Below are positions 16,489 through 24,597 of a DNA stretch of 64,000 bases, piece by piece (positions within the stretch are counted from its first letter, which is position 1; the number at the start of each line of letters is the position of its first letter). Made by a program: the position numbers and the translations under genes. Source of the stretch: Bryocella elongata (lineage in GTDB: Bacteria > Acidobacteriota > Terriglobia > Terriglobales > Acidobacteriaceae); contig NZ_FNVA01000007.1 in NCBI RefSeq assembly GCF_900108185.1, positions 248,001-312,000 of the forward strand. Reading direction: 5' to 3'. The notes beneath the pieces are model-generated. The model worked only from the letters and a program-made list of their open reading frames with translations. It was not told the DNA's origin and ran no database searches.

Positions 16489-17262
16489 ATGCCCAGCAGC
16501 CTCAACCGCCAGCCGCCCACCACCACCGCCCGCATCGCCCTCGGCCGCACGGGCGACGCCGTGCCCGTGGCCGAACACCTCCGCTTCCAGCTCGATCACG
16601 CCCTCGCCCGTGACGCCGTCCACGCCACCCTCGACGTGCCCATGCTCGAGCGCGGCCTCCGCGAGCGCGGCATCCCCGCCATCACCGTTCACAGCGCCGC
16701 CCGCGACCGCAGCGAGTATCTCCGCCGTCCCGACCTCGGCCGCCGGCTTGCCACCCATCCGGGTGCCCCAAGTCTCGACTCTGAGACGTGGGTTCGCAGC
16801 ATGCCCGCGGGGTCCCACGAGTCCCCAACCCTCGCCATCATCCTCGCCGACGGCCTCTCCGCCCTCGCCGTCGAGCGCCACGCCCTCCCGCTCCTCGACG
16901 CCCTCGCTTCTCGAATCCCTAATCCCTCCCCCCGAATCCCTGTCGTTATCGCCACCAACGCCCGCGTAGCCCTCGGCGACGCCATCGGCGAGGCCCTGGG
17001 CGCGCGCATCACGGTCATGCTGATCGGCGAGCGCCCCGGCCTCAGCTCACCCGACTCCCTCGGCGCCTACCTCACCTGGAACCCCCGCCCCGGCCGCGCC
17101 GACTCCGAGCGCAACTGCATCTCCAACATCCGGGCTGAGGGCCTCAGCTACGCCGAAGCCGCCGCCCGCATCGCCCACTACCTCCGCGAGGCCCAGCGCC
17201 TTCACGCCACCGGCATCGCCCTCAAGGATCCCGACACGCCGCCGCTGCTTGGGCCCGCCTGA
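16489..17262 (+). CDS. eutC: Ethanolamine ammonia-lyase small subunit
   Basis: Partner of EutB; contributes the cobalamin-binding site. Conserved blocks: LRFQLDHALARDAVH, RRPDLGRRL, LAIILADGLSALAVE, LIGERPGLSSPDSLGAYLTWNPRPG, SERNCISNIR. Two foreign-looking in-frame segments interrupt it. Residues about 90-104 (GAPSLDSETWVRS) are encoded by a full palindromic repeat. Residues about 142-150 (RIPNPSPRIP) are encoded by a heptamer array. Both fall in loops between conserved blocks, so the enzyme may still work. The ATG at 16489 has no clear ribosome-binding site and follows a heptamer array. Confidence 0.95.
   Translation: MPSSLNRQPPTTTARIALGRTGDAVPVAEHLRFQLDHALARDAVHATLDVPMLERGLRERGIPAITVHSAARDRSEYLRRPDLGRRLATHPGAPSLDSETWVRSMPAGSHESPTLAIILADGLSALAVERHALPLLDALASRIPNPSPRIPVVIATNARVALGDAIGEALGARITVMLIGERPGLSSPDSLGAYLTWNPRPGRADSERNCISNIRAEGLSYAEAAARIAHYLREAQRLHATGIALKDPDTPPLLGPA
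16758..16799 (+). repeat. GGGTGCCCC-type palindromic repeat inside eutC
   Basis: Matches the family consensus: GGGTGCCCC, stem AGTCTC / GAGACGT, GGGTTCGCAG. It is read through in frame in eutC. Confidence 0.85.
16912..16946 (+). repeat. Heptamer array inside eutC
   Basis: Five 7-mers of CGAATCC, CTAATCC and CTCCCCC type, translated in the same frame as the arrays in eutB and dus (IPNP). Confidence 0.75.
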
Positions 17263-17266
17263 GTCC

Positions 17267-17294
17267 TTCTCATTCCTCCGGCATCTGCTAAACT
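17267..17294 (+). promoter_or_regulatory. Candidate promoter for rpmE leader
   Basis: TTCTCA at 17267-17272 (weak -35), 16-bp spacer, TAAACT at 17289-17294. Confidence 0.4.
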
Positions 17295-17459
17295 AGAAAG
17301 AGCGCCTGAGGCCGCGATGAGACGCGGTCCAAGCTCCGAGCGCGTCAGGAATCCGATGCATCGCTCCTCTCGTACCGTGACTCCTCCGGGCGACGTCGAT
17401 GCAAGCGGGCCGTTCTCGGGCGGGTTAGCACGAGGGCTCTGCCCTCAAAAGGAAACATC
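17295..17459 (+). ncRNA. Structured 5' leader of rpmE (candidate L31 autoregulatory leader)
   Basis: 165 bases between a candidate -10 box and the L31 start. An outer pairing CCTGA / TCAGG with an internal stem CCGCG / CGCGG (around 17304-17350) can be drawn. L31 leaders bound by the protein itself are known in several phyla, and this one would be an acidobacterial counterpart by position. The structure was drawn by hand and is not verified. Confidence 0.4.
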
Positions 17460-17696
17460 ATGCCGAAGCAGGGAGTTCACCCCCAGTACGACGAAATCAC
17501 CGTGAAGTGCGCTTGCGGTTCCAACTTCAAGACGCGCTCCACCCACAAGGGCGACATCGTCCTCGAAATCTGCTCCGCCTGCCACCCCTTCTTCACCGGC
17601 AAGCAGAAGCTGGTCGACACCGCCGGCCGTATCGAGCGCTTCCGCCGCAAGTTCGCGGACACCGAAGCCAAGAAGGCCGCCGCCACCACCAAGTAA
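17460..17696 (+). CDS. rpmE: 50S ribosomal protein L31 (zinc-binding, C+ form)
   Basis: 78-residue bL31, which links the large subunit central protuberance to the small subunit head. Four Cys are present at residues 17, 19, 38 and 41 (VKCACGSNF and ICSACHPFF), so this is the zinc-containing form. Signature HPFFTGKQK is present; the C-terminal tail is Lys/Ala-rich. AAAGGAAAC precedes the ATG. A strong terminator follows, and the gene is monocistronic with an unusually long leader. Confidence 0.97.
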   Translation: MPKQGVHPQYDEITVKCACGSNFKTRSTHKGDIVLEICSACHPFFTGKQKLVDTAGRIERFRRKFADTEAKKAAATTK

Positions 17697-17722
17697 GCAG
17701 CTTTCGCAACTCGATTCACACA

Positions 17723-17750
17723 AAAGGCCTCCGCACCCGCGGAGGCCTTT
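17723..17750 (+). terminator. rpmE terminator
   Basis: A 12-bp perfect stem AAAGGCCTCCGC / GCGGAGGCCTTT with a 4-nt loop, followed by TACTAT. Confidence 0.8.
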
Positions 17751-17762
17751 TACTATGTCCGC

Positions 17763-18206
17763 ATGGCTCCCGCTCGCAAACCGAAGACACCCCAGCCCAT
17801 GGAAGACGGCCTCACCCTCCGCCAGTCGGTGGCGATGCGGCTGCAGGGCAAGTTTGACGGCGAGGTCAGCTGGAAGTTCGGCCACGCCTCCTTCGAGACC
17901 GACCGCAGCAAGGTCTTCTGCTTCATCACGCGCGAAGGTCATCTCGCGCTGAAGCTTCCCCAGCCACGCATCGCGGAGCTCATCGAGGCTGGCATGGCCA
18001 AGCCGCTCTGCATGGGCCAGCGCTCCATGCGGGAGTGGGCCGTCGTCCCCGATCCCGAGTCCGCCACCACGCTCAAGCTCCTCCGCGCGGCCCAGCTCTA
18101 CGTGGAGTCGCTGCCGGTCACTCCGGCAAAACCGCGCGCCGCCAGGAAATTGGCCGCAAAGAAGTTCTCGGCAAAGAAGTCCTCAGCCTCACGCATCGCC
18201 CGCTGA
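17763..18206 (+). CDS. MmcQ/YjbR-like (DUF419) protein with basic tail
   Basis: 147 residues. The core resembles the CyaY-like fold of MmcQ/YjbR proteins: GEVSWKFGHASFETDRSKVFCFITREGHLALKLPQPRIAELI, and REWAVVPDPESATTLKLLRAAQLYVESL, the C-terminal helix that usually closes the domain. The last 28 residues are Lys/Ala/Ser-rich (PAKPRAARKLAAKKFSAKK) and could bind nucleic acid. Function unknown. It starts 12 bases after the rpmE terminator, so readthrough may contribute to its expression. Confidence 0.7.
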   Translation: MAPARKPKTPQPMEDGLTLRQSVAMRLQGKFDGEVSWKFGHASFETDRSKVFCFITREGHLALKLPQPRIAELIEAGMAKPLCMGQRSMREWAVVPDPESATTLKLLRAAQLYVESLPVTPAKPRAARKLAAKKFSAKKSSASRIAR

Positions 18207-18218
18207 CAGCCACAAACG

Positions 18219-18248
18219 GCAAGGCCTCCGCATCCGCGGAGGCCTTGC
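18219..18248. terminator. Convergent terminator
   Basis: A 13-bp perfect stem GCAAGGCCTCCGC / GCGGAGGCCTTGC with a 4-nt loop, TGTTTC following. The stem is nearly identical to the rpmE terminator stem. It lies between convergent genes and could serve both. Confidence 0.75.
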
Positions 18249-18268
18249 TGTTTCGATCCACTTCGTTC

Positions 18269-19180
18269 CTAGTAAGGTCCGTACGGCCCCATGCGATATC
18301 CATACGGATAGGGGGCCGCCACTACCACCGGCGGCGGAGGCGGATAGGCATACACCACCGGCGGACGCTGGTACATCGGCCTTGGAGCCTGCTGCACGTA
18401 GTTGTTCACCACCACCGGCTGCTGGTACTGCGGCCGCGGAGCGTACTGCACCGGCGGTGCGTAATACTGCTGCGGCTGTGGCGCATACTGAGGCTGCTGC
18501 TGGTACGCCTGTTGCACCGGCGCCGGCTCCTGGTACATCGGCCTCCGTTGCAGCTGCGGCGACTGGTAGTCCTGGTACGTCGGCTCATCCGAGGTCACGC
18601 GGCTCGCAATCGCCGGGTTGCGCACCGCGTTCTCCTGCGGCGTCGGGATGCCGAAGTCGTCGATCACCTTCAGCGTCAGCTTGTCTTCCGGCTTCAGCAC
18701 CGGGCGAGGTCCGCGCCGCGGCAGGTTGATCAGGTCGATCGGCCACAGCACCGGGATCAGCCACGTCACCACGTCCTTCACCGCGTGGCCCTTGCCGTCG
18801 ATCCGGCCCAGGTCATCCACCTTGTAGTTTGCCGCCTGGATCACCCGTGCGTTGATCGGCACAATGGTGTCCGGCTGCACGACCATGCGGTCGAAGTCCA
18901 GCTCCATCCAGCCCTTGCCCACGAAATGCCCGGGGTCCTTGAACGCCGCAAAGTGCCCGATGAGGTAGCTCCCATAGGGAAACGACCCGCGACCATAGGC
19001 CTCGGTGTGGCCCAGGGTGCAAAGCACGGGGTCGCCCACGTGCTCGGTCTTAGAGGAGATCTTGCTCTCGGCCACCGTGCAGGAAATCACCGAACCGGCA
19101 GGAACAAGCTGGTCGGCCCGGGCAGCGGTGGAGGTGACGGTCGCAACCGCCAGAAGTGTGAGGTACAGCGTGCGTTTCAT
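18269..19180 (-). CDS. Exported protein with Gln/Pro/Tyr-rich C-terminal tail, unknown function
   Basis: 303 residues. Signal peptide MKRTLYLTLLAVATVTSTAARA (cleavage near residue 22). The mature N-domain (about 25-165) is beta-rich: LVPAGSVISCTVAESKISSKTEHVGDPVLCTL, then GSFPYGSYLIGHF...MELDFDRMVVQPDTIVPINARVI. This is reminiscent of conjugation-type TrbI/VirB10-like outer beta domains, but only loosely. The tail from about residue 200 is low-complexity Q/P/Y (YQQQPQYAPQPQQYYAPP) and probably extended, perhaps wall- or surface-associated. I do not recognise the family. Confidence 0.65.
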   Translation of the reverse strand: MKRTLYLTLLAVATVTSTAARADQLVPAGSVISCTVAESKISSKTEHVGDPVLCTLGHTEAYGRGSFPYGSYLIGHFAAFKDPGHFVGKGWMELDFDRMVVQPDTIVPINARVIQAANYKVDDLGRIDGKGHAVKDVVTWLIPVLWPIDLINLPRRGPRPVLKPEDKLTLKVIDDFGIPTPQENAVRNPAIASRVTSDEPTYQDYQSPQLQRRPMYQEPAPVQQAYQQQPQYAPQPQQYYAPPVQYAPRPQYQQPVVVNNYVQQAPRPMYQRPPVVYAYPPPPPVVVAAPYPYGYRMGPYGPY

Positions 19181-19700
19181 GGACGAGCCCCCGAATCAGA
19201 AATGAACTTCTCTACGGCAAAACCCTTTGAAGACGCTCACAACGAACGGGGCGCCCGGTGGGCAGACCCTGACGGCCACCTCACCGCTCTGCCGGACCTT
19301 GGCCCGCCGTCGGCCGCCGCGGCGGCACTCCTGCAAGCTCAACCCGGCGACACGCGCGACGCGCCGCGGCGAAGATTCCGCCGTAGAACCAGGGCCCGAA
19401 ACAACCGGTATTCCTTGAATTGCAGAGAATACTTCCCGGCATCAACCCGGCCAATACGCAAAGTTGCGGCGTCCCATGGATTAAATTCGCCGAAAGAAAG
19501 CAAATTTCCCGGAAATGCATCGATCCAGTACACCGCAACCGCTCTCCTCCCCCAACCGGGCCACGCTACCTCCACCGGCGATAAACTGGAAGAGACAGGG
19601 ATGGCCGCGCGGGCCGTCTCCACCCGCACCCCGACGCCGCACCCCGCGGTCACCCGCCGGCATCTGGTATCTCGCATCTCGTATCTCGCATCTGGAACCC
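19181..19700. other. Long intergenic region upstream of dus
   Basis: About 520 bases with no convincing gene; codon-like periodicity and conserved motifs are absent. The right end (19659-19700) is a heptamer array that runs up to the dus start codon. An AT-richer segment at about 19400-19520 may hold a promoter, but no clean -35/-10 pair stood out. Confidence 0.5.
19659..19700 (+). repeat. Heptamer array abutting the dus start codon
   Basis: Period-7 units GCATCTG, GTATCTC, GCATCTC, GTATCTC, GCATCTG, GAACCCA; the last unit contributes the A of the dus ATG. Confidence 0.8.
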
Positions 19701-21035
19701 ATGGACAAGCGCTGGACATCTGAATTCGCCGCCGAGGCTCGCAGCCTCCCCACCGACGCTCGCGTCCCCGCCGAGTTCCACATCGGCCCCGTGCGCATCG
19801 CCCCCGCCACCGTGCTCGCCCCCATGGCCGGCGTCACCGACACCGTCTTCCGCCGCTTCATCAAGAACGCGAGCATGTATGCCACGAACCCGGGTGCGTC
19901 AGGTACGTCGTCTAATCCCTGTTCCCTAATCCCTAATCCCTCCTCGGTCGACGCGACAGCGTCGAACGAGTCCTCCGGCTGCGGCCTCATCATGACCGAG
20001 TTCACCTCCGCCGACGGCCTCTCCCGCATGCGCGAGTCCAAGCGCAAGCGCTACCTCACCTACTACGAGGACGAGCACCCCATCTCCGCGCAGCTCTTCG
20101 GATCCAATCCCGTCACGCTCGCGGAAAGCGCCAAGGTCTGCCAGGACGCCGGCTTCGACATCGTCGATCTCAACCTCGGCTGCCCCGCCAAGCGCGTCGT
20201 CGCCTGCAACGGAGGCTCCGGTCTCCTGCGCGACCTCCCCAAGATCAAGGGCATCTTCGAGGCCGTCCGCGCCGCCGTCAACATCCCCTTCACCGTCAAG
20301 TTCCGCATGGGCTGGAACGACACCAACATCGTCTGCGTCGAGCTCGCGAAGATGGCGGAAGACTGTGGCCTCAACGCCGTCGCCCTCCACGCCCGCACCC
20401 GCGAGCAGGGCTACGCCGGCGAAGCCCGCTGGGAGTGGATCGCCTCCGTCAAGGACGCCGTCAAGATCCCCGTCATCGGCAACGGCGACATCCGCACCCC
20501 CGAAGACGCCGTCGCTATGGTCGCCGCCACGCACTGCGATGCCGTCATGATCGGCCGCGCCGCCCCCGGCAACCCCTGGATCTTCCGCCAGATCGCTGAG
20601 TACACGGCGTCACAGGCTGCAACCGGCGTCGGCAGCTACACGCGCCCCACCGACGCCGACCGCTACCGCATGATCCGCGACTACTTCGATCGCCTCATGG
20701 CCGAGGTCGTCGAGCACCCCAACCCCGACTACGACGAGTCCGGCACCGAAGCCCAGATCGAGGAAGCCAAGCGCCTCCGCCGCCACCACGAGTCCGCCCA
20801 GCGCGACGCCATCGGCAAGATGAAGCAGTTCGCCAGCTGGTTCACCCACGGCGTCCCCGGCGGCGCGGCCTTGCGCCGCGGCATCTTCGACTCCAAACGC
20901 GGCGCTGAAGTCATCGACAGGATCGAGATCTTCTTCGAAGAACGAGCCCGCCTTGCCGAGACCTCCGGTGTTGAAGAAAACTTCACCCCCGAACCCGATG
21001 AAGAGCTCGCTGCCACGCCCGCATCCTGGGGATGA
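19701..21035 (+). CDS. dus: tRNA-dihydrouridine synthase
   Basis: FMN-dependent reduction of uridine to dihydrouridine in tRNA D-loops. Motifs: APMAGVTDTVFRR (N-terminal barrel), the GCPAKRVV catalytic-Cys region, GFDIVDLNLGCPAK, VALHARTREQGYAG, IPVIGNGDIRTPEDA and VMIGRAAPGNPWIF. 444 residues against about 330-350 usual. The excess is an in-frame insertion at about residues 61-92 (NPGASGTSSNPCSLIPNPSS...), between FRRFIK and GLIMTEF, encoded partly by a heptamer array. The C-terminal domain also has an acidic end. The start codon overlaps another heptamer array. Subfamily (A, B or C) not assigned. Confidence 0.94.
   Translation: MDKRWTSEFAAEARSLPTDARVPAEFHIGPVRIAPATVLAPMAGVTDTVFRRFIKNASMYATNPGASGTSSNPCSLIPNPSSVDATASNESSGCGLIMTEFTSADGLSRMRESKRKRYLTYYEDEHPISAQLFGSNPVTLAESAKVCQDAGFDIVDLNLGCPAKRVVACNGGSGLLRDLPKIKGIFEAVRAAVNIPFTVKFRMGWNDTNIVCVELAKMAEDCGLNAVALHARTREQGYAGEARWEWIASVKDAVKIPVIGNGDIRTPEDAVAMVAATHCDAVMIGRAAPGNPWIFRQIAEYTASQAATGVGSYTRPTDADRYRMIRDYFDRLMAEVVEHPNPDYDESGTEAQIEEAKRLRRHHESAQRDAIGKMKQFASWFTHGVPGGAALRRGIFDSKRGAEVIDRIEIFFEERARLAETSGVEENFTPEPDEELAATPASWG
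19912..19946 (+). repeat. Heptamer array inside dus (CTAATCC type)
   Basis: Units CTAATCC, CTGTTCC, CTAATCC, CTAATCC, CTCCTCG. The first 28 bases match the array in eutB at 27 of 28 positions and are translated in the same frame (NPCSLIPNP). Confidence 0.85.
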
Positions 21036-21101
21036 CCACACGACAAGGCGCGGCCGCCTGAACAGGCCGCCGCGCCATCGTCTTTCTCAGAGCCGCGCTT
21101 C

Positions 21102-21764
21102 TTACCCGATCCACGCCGAGTTGCGGATCACCGAGCAGAAGTTGCCACGCACGAACTTCGGATCCTTGTCCGCAAGCACGTCCGCCTTCACGTTGCCGAA
21201 CGTCGTCTCCGGCTTGTGCTGGATGCCGTCATAGAACGCCTGCAGGATGTCTTCCTTGAAACGCGGCGTCCTCGGGAACTTCGCGACGATCGCGTCCCGC
21301 ACGTCATCGTCAAAGTTCTGGTAATCGATCCCCAGAACATCCATCTCCACGCCGGCCGTCACCAGCGCGACCAGCGGATGCATATGCTGCGGAATGCCGG
21401 GCGTCGTGTGCAACGCAATCGCAGTCCAAACGTGGTCGATCTCTGCGGCGTCGATTCCATGCTGTTGCAGGAACGAGCGCGCCGCGTTCGCACCATCGAC
21501 CTCGAAGCGCTCCGTCGCGCTGCTATATGCGGGCATCAACCCCACGTCATGGAACATCGCTCCGGCATAGAGCAGCTCCCGATCGAACTTGAGCCCACGC
21601 CGCTCGCCGGCCAGCGCTGCAAAGTGATAGACCCGGCTGGAATGGTTGAAGAGCAGCTCCGTCTCCGTGTCACGGATGAACTCCGTGATGTGCTGCGTGA
21701 GCGTGCTCTGGGGAACTGCGACATCGCGAAAAGATGAGGTGGTTTGCTGAGCGGTCGTTGCCAT
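21102..21764 (-). CDS. HD-domain phosphohydrolase-family protein
   Basis: 220 residues, HD superfamily: His in NHSSRVYHFA, the HD doublet in YAGAMFHDVGL, and the downstream HVWTAIALHTTPGIPQH and VTAGVEMDVLG segments that complete a metal-binding site. The pattern resembles the cyanamide-hydratase-like HD subfamily, but the substrate cannot be inferred. A strong AGGAGGG ribosome-binding site precedes the ATG. Convergent with dus; divergent in no sense from the following regulator, which lies upstream on the same strand. Confidence 0.85.
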   Translation of the reverse strand: MATTAQQTTSSFRDVAVPQSTLTQHITEFIRDTETELLFNHSSRVYHFAALAGERRGLKFDRELLYAGAMFHDVGLMPAYSSATERFEVDGANAARSFLQQHGIDAAEIDHVWTAIALHTTPGIPQHMHPLVALVTAGVEMDVLGIDYQNFDDDVRDAIVAKFPRTPRFKEDILQAFYDGIQHKPETTFGNVKADVLADKDPKFVRGNFCSVIRNSAWIG

Positions 21765-21892
21765 GTCCGGACCCTCCTGGGGGATCGCTTACAGTCACAA
21801 CGCTAGGCCTCCGCTCACGCAGCCGCCACGACACGGTTGCTGCAATTTAGGACATCCGGCTTCACCGCTCCGCGACCTTCCGACGAGTGCGT

Positions 21893-22831
21893 CTATCGCC
21901 GAAAGCGGCTCGCATACTCGGCGGCTGTAACTCCCAGCACCCGCGTAAACGCTCGGCGCATCGCCTCCGCCGTGTTGAACCCGCAGGCATCCGCAACCTC
22001 CTTCAATCCCTTGTTGGAGTTGTCGATCATCTGTTGCGCGGCTTCCACCCGCATCCGGTCGACAAACTGCCCCGGGTTCATGCCGGTCTCGCGAAGACAG
22101 AGCCGCGTGAAGTGGCGTGCGCTCACGCCCAGCCGCTCCGCCAGCGACTCGACCGTCATCGGCTCGCGCAGATGTTCGAGCATCCACACCTGCAGCTCCC
22201 GCAGCGGCAGCGAAGCGCTCGCCTGGTGCGAGAGCATGTGGCTGAACTGCGCTTGTCCTCCGGGCCTTACGAGGAACATCACCAGGAAGCGCGCGATCTG
22301 CAACGCCACCTGGTGCCCGTGGTCCTCTTCAACCAGAGCCAGCGAAAGGTCAATGCCCGCGGTGATTCCAGCCGACGTATACGTGCAGCCGTCCCGCACG
22401 TAGATCGGATCCTGCCGCACCTGCACCTTGGGATACTCCTGCGCCAGGCGGTCGCAGAATCTCCAGTGCGTCACAGCCTCTTTGCCATCGAGGAGACCAG
22501 CCTCGGCGAGCACAAACGCCCCGGTGCAGATCGACGCGACGCGCCTGCTGCGTGTAGCCGCTGCAGCGATCCATTGCATCAGTGCCGGATCGTACGTCCC
22601 ATCCTCGGCACCCGGTCCTCCCGCAAGGATCAACGTATCGATTGGCCCCGTGCAGTCTGCGAGCGCCAGCGCTGGTCCCATGCCAACGCCGCGATTCGTT
22701 CGCAACGAGCCCGAACCATCCGCCGACACCAGCTGCACCTCGTACCCCGGCGCGTTGGCAAAGACCTCCAGAGGCCCCGCAACATCGAGTATCTGCACGG
22801 GCGGTGGCCCGGTGATGACGACCCGCCTCAT
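21893..22831 (-). CDS. GlxA-family transcriptional regulator (DJ-1/PfpI domain plus AraC HTH)
   Basis: 312 residues. The N-terminal DJ-1/PfpI domain (about 1-180) carries MRRVVITGPPPVQILDVAGPLEVF, LILAGGPGAEDG, the nucleophile-elbow region RRVASICTGAFVLAEAGLLDGKEAVTHW (Cys in SICTGA) and AGITAGIDLSLALVEEDHG. The C-terminal AraC/XylS domain (about 215-312) has the two helix-turn-helix motifs (MTVESLAERLGVSARHFTRLCLRETGMNPGQFVDRMRVEAA). Such regulators respond to nitrogen compounds or amidic metabolites. A TAGAAT box lies 6 nt upstream of the ATG. Confidence 0.93.
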   Translation of the reverse strand: MRRVVITGPPPVQILDVAGPLEVFANAPGYEVQLVSADGSGSLRTNRGVGMGPALALADCTGPIDTLILAGGPGAEDGTYDPALMQWIAAAATRSRRVASICTGAFVLAEAGLLDGKEAVTHWRFCDRLAQEYPKVQVRQDPIYVRDGCTYTSAGITAGIDLSLALVEEDHGHQVALQIARFLVMFLVRPGGQAQFSHMLSHQASASLPLRELQVWMLEHLREPMTVESLAERLGVSARHFTRLCLRETGMNPGQFVDRMRVEAAQQMIDNSNKGLKEVADACGFNTAEAMRRAFTRVLGVTAAEYASRFRR

Positions 22832-22837
22832 GCAGAG

Positions 22838-22843
22838 ATTCTA
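22838..22843 (-). promoter_or_regulatory. -10 box (TAGAAT) 6 nt before the GlxA-type gene; likely leaderless
   Basis: On the minus strand TAGAAT, 6 nt, ATG at 22831, with no ribosome-binding site between. Confidence 0.5.
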
Positions 22844-22925
22844 GCCATGGACGCGCTGGCTCGAAACCCTCCATAGGGCGGGTCGAACCGCATCCTTGGA
22901 CCGGAACACTGTCTTCCGCGGAAGC

Positions 22926-23495
22926 CTAGTGAATCGCCGCCGCGATCTCCGCACTCGACCGCACCTTGCCCATCATTGGGAAGATGTTCTCGGTTGAGAA
23001 CTTGTGCCAAGCCTCGCTGAGCGACGTCATCGCGTCCTCCGCGAACACCAGCTCGTAGCCCAGCTCCTGCGCGGCGCGTGCCGTCGATTCCACACCGATG
23101 TTCGTGGCCACGCCCGCCATCACGATCGTGCGAATCCCCTTGCGCCGCAGCTGCTGATCGAGGCTCGTGCCCGTGAAGGCGCTCCAGCTGCGCTTCGCAA
23201 TGTCAAGGTCGCCAGCCTGCATCCCAGCCTCCGGCACAATCGCCCACGCCGTCGCCGGCAAGGGCTCCGCAGGCGCAGGTACCGCGCGGTCTGCAGGCAG
23301 CCGCTGCACCTCGTTGAGCAGCACATGCACATACGCCACAGTCCCACCGGCTCCACGCAACGCCGCTGCCAGCTTTGCCGCATTCGCTGCCACTGCAAGG
23401 GGCGCGTAAGGCTTCGTGTCCCGCGCCATAATCGCATTCTGCAGATCGATGATCACCAGCGCCGTCGTCTTTGCTTCAAGCTTCAACTCTTCCAC
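22926..23495 (-). CDS. Isochorismatase-fold hydrolase-like protein lacking the catalytic Cys
   Basis: 189 residues of the isochorismatase/cysteine hydrolase superfamily: TTALVIIDLQNAIM (catalytic Asp) and RSWSAFTGTSLDQQLRRKGI (Lys/Arg region), then VMAGVATNIGVESTARAAQELGY. The position that is Cys in nicotinamidases and carbamoylases is Gly (codon GGT), as in isochorismatases that lack the thiol, so amidase chemistry through a thioester is not expected. Start: a GTG at 23495 with GGAGA five bases upstream is preferred over the ATG at 23537. Confidence 0.85.
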   Translation of the reverse strand: MEELKLEAKTTALVIIDLQNAIMARDTKPYAPLAVAANAAKLAAALRGAGGTVAYVHVLLNEVQRLPADRAVPAPAEPLPATAWAIVPEAGMQAGDLDIAKRSWSAFTGTSLDQQLRRKGIRTIVMAGVATNIGVESTARAAQELGYELVFAEDAMTSLSEAWHKFSTENIFPMMGKVRSSAEIAAAIH

Positions 23496-23574
23496 AGTTT
23501 CTCCATAGCGATTGCAGAGGAAATGCAACGGCCCCACTCCACGCCGGAAGGGGCCGTCGTCTTCATTGCGTCAC

Positions 23575-24435
23575 TTACTTCGCAGCCGCTTCCAGCTCCG
23601 CCATCTCATCCTCGCTCAGTACGACATCCTGCGCCTTGTGGTTCTCCTCAAGATGCGCAATCGAGCTCGTCCCCGGAATCGGCAGAATCACCGGCGAGCG
23701 ATGCAGCAGCCACGCCAGCGAGAGCTGCGACACCGTCGCATCATGCTTCTTCGCGATCTCGTCGAGCTTGCCACCGGGCGCAGCCAGCTTGCCGCTCGCA
23801 ACCGGGAACCACGGGATAAACGCGATGCCTTCCTTCGTGCAGTACTCCATCACCGCCTCGCTCTTGCGATTGCTGATGTTGTACTCGTTCTGCACGCTCA
23901 CAATCTCGGTCACCTTGCGAGCCTGCTCGATCTCCGCAACCGAAACTTCGCTCAACCCGATGAACCGGATCTTGCCCTGCTCCTTCAGCTTCACCGCCGC
24001 GCCCAGCGACTCCTCCACCGGCACCTTCGGATCGATGCGATGCAGCTGCCACAGGTCGATCGTCTCCTTCTTCAGGTACCGCAGGCTCATCTCCGCCTGC
24101 TGCGTCAGGTACTCGGGCCGTCCCACGGGCAGCCACTTGTTCTTCCCTTGCCGCGTTAGGCCGCCCTTGGTCGCGATGATGGTGCCCTTGCTGTAGGGCG
24201 CAAGCGCTTCGCCGATCAGCGGCTCGCTCACGGCCGGGCCATAGCTGTCTGCCGTGTCGATAAAGTCCACACCCAGCTCCACCGCGCGCCGCAGCACAGC
24301 CTTCGCGTTTTCAGGGTCAGCCGGTGGCCCCCAGATGCCCTCACCCGTAATGCGCATCGCGCCATAACCCAGCCGGTGAATCTCCAACTCGCCGCCCAGC
24401 TTGAATGTCTTCGCTACTGCCGTCGTTGTCGCCAT
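23575..24435 (-). CDS. Aldo/keto reductase
   Basis: 286-residue (beta/alpha)8 NADPH-dependent oxidoreductase. The catalytic tetrad is visible: Asp and Tyr in [15 protein letters not shown], Lys in IIATKGGL, His in LWQLHRIDP. Cofactor loop segments [15 protein letters not shown] are at the C-terminus. ATG at 24435 has AGGAGAAA upstream. The substrate is unknown; the closest pattern is the pyridoxal-reductase/YajO-type group. Confidence 0.93.
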   Translation of the reverse strand: MATTTAVAKTFKLGGELEIHRLGYGAMRITGEGIWGPPADPENAKAVLRRAVELGVDFIDTADSYGPAVSEPLIGEALAPYSKGTIIATKGGLTRQGKNKWLPVGRPEYLTQQAEMSLRYLKKETIDLWQLHRIDPKVPVEESLGAAVKLKEQGKIRFIGLSEVSVAEIEQARKVTEIVSVQNEYNISNRKSEAVMEYCTKEGIAFIPWFPVASGKLAAPGGKLDEIAKKHDATVSQLSLAWLLHRSPVILPIPGTSSIAHLEENHKAQDVVLSEDEMAELEAAAK

Positions 24436-24550
24436 CGGAAAATTTCTCCTTGTACCTCGTTCGATGACAATCGCAGCGGCCACGACGCATCCGATCTCCA
24501 CCGAATCCCGGAATCAACTTCCGTCACGCAAAAGCTGCCCCGGAAAACAC

Positions 24551-24575
24551 AAAGGCTGCCGGGTTGGCAGCCTTT
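24551..24575 (-). terminator. Terminator of the small gene at 24598
   Basis: A 10-bp perfect stem AAAGGCTGCC / GGCAGCCTTT with a 5-nt loop. On the minus strand it is followed by TGTGTTTTCC. Confidence 0.7.
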
Positions 24576-24597
24576 GCATAGCGAAGTTCAAACAGCC

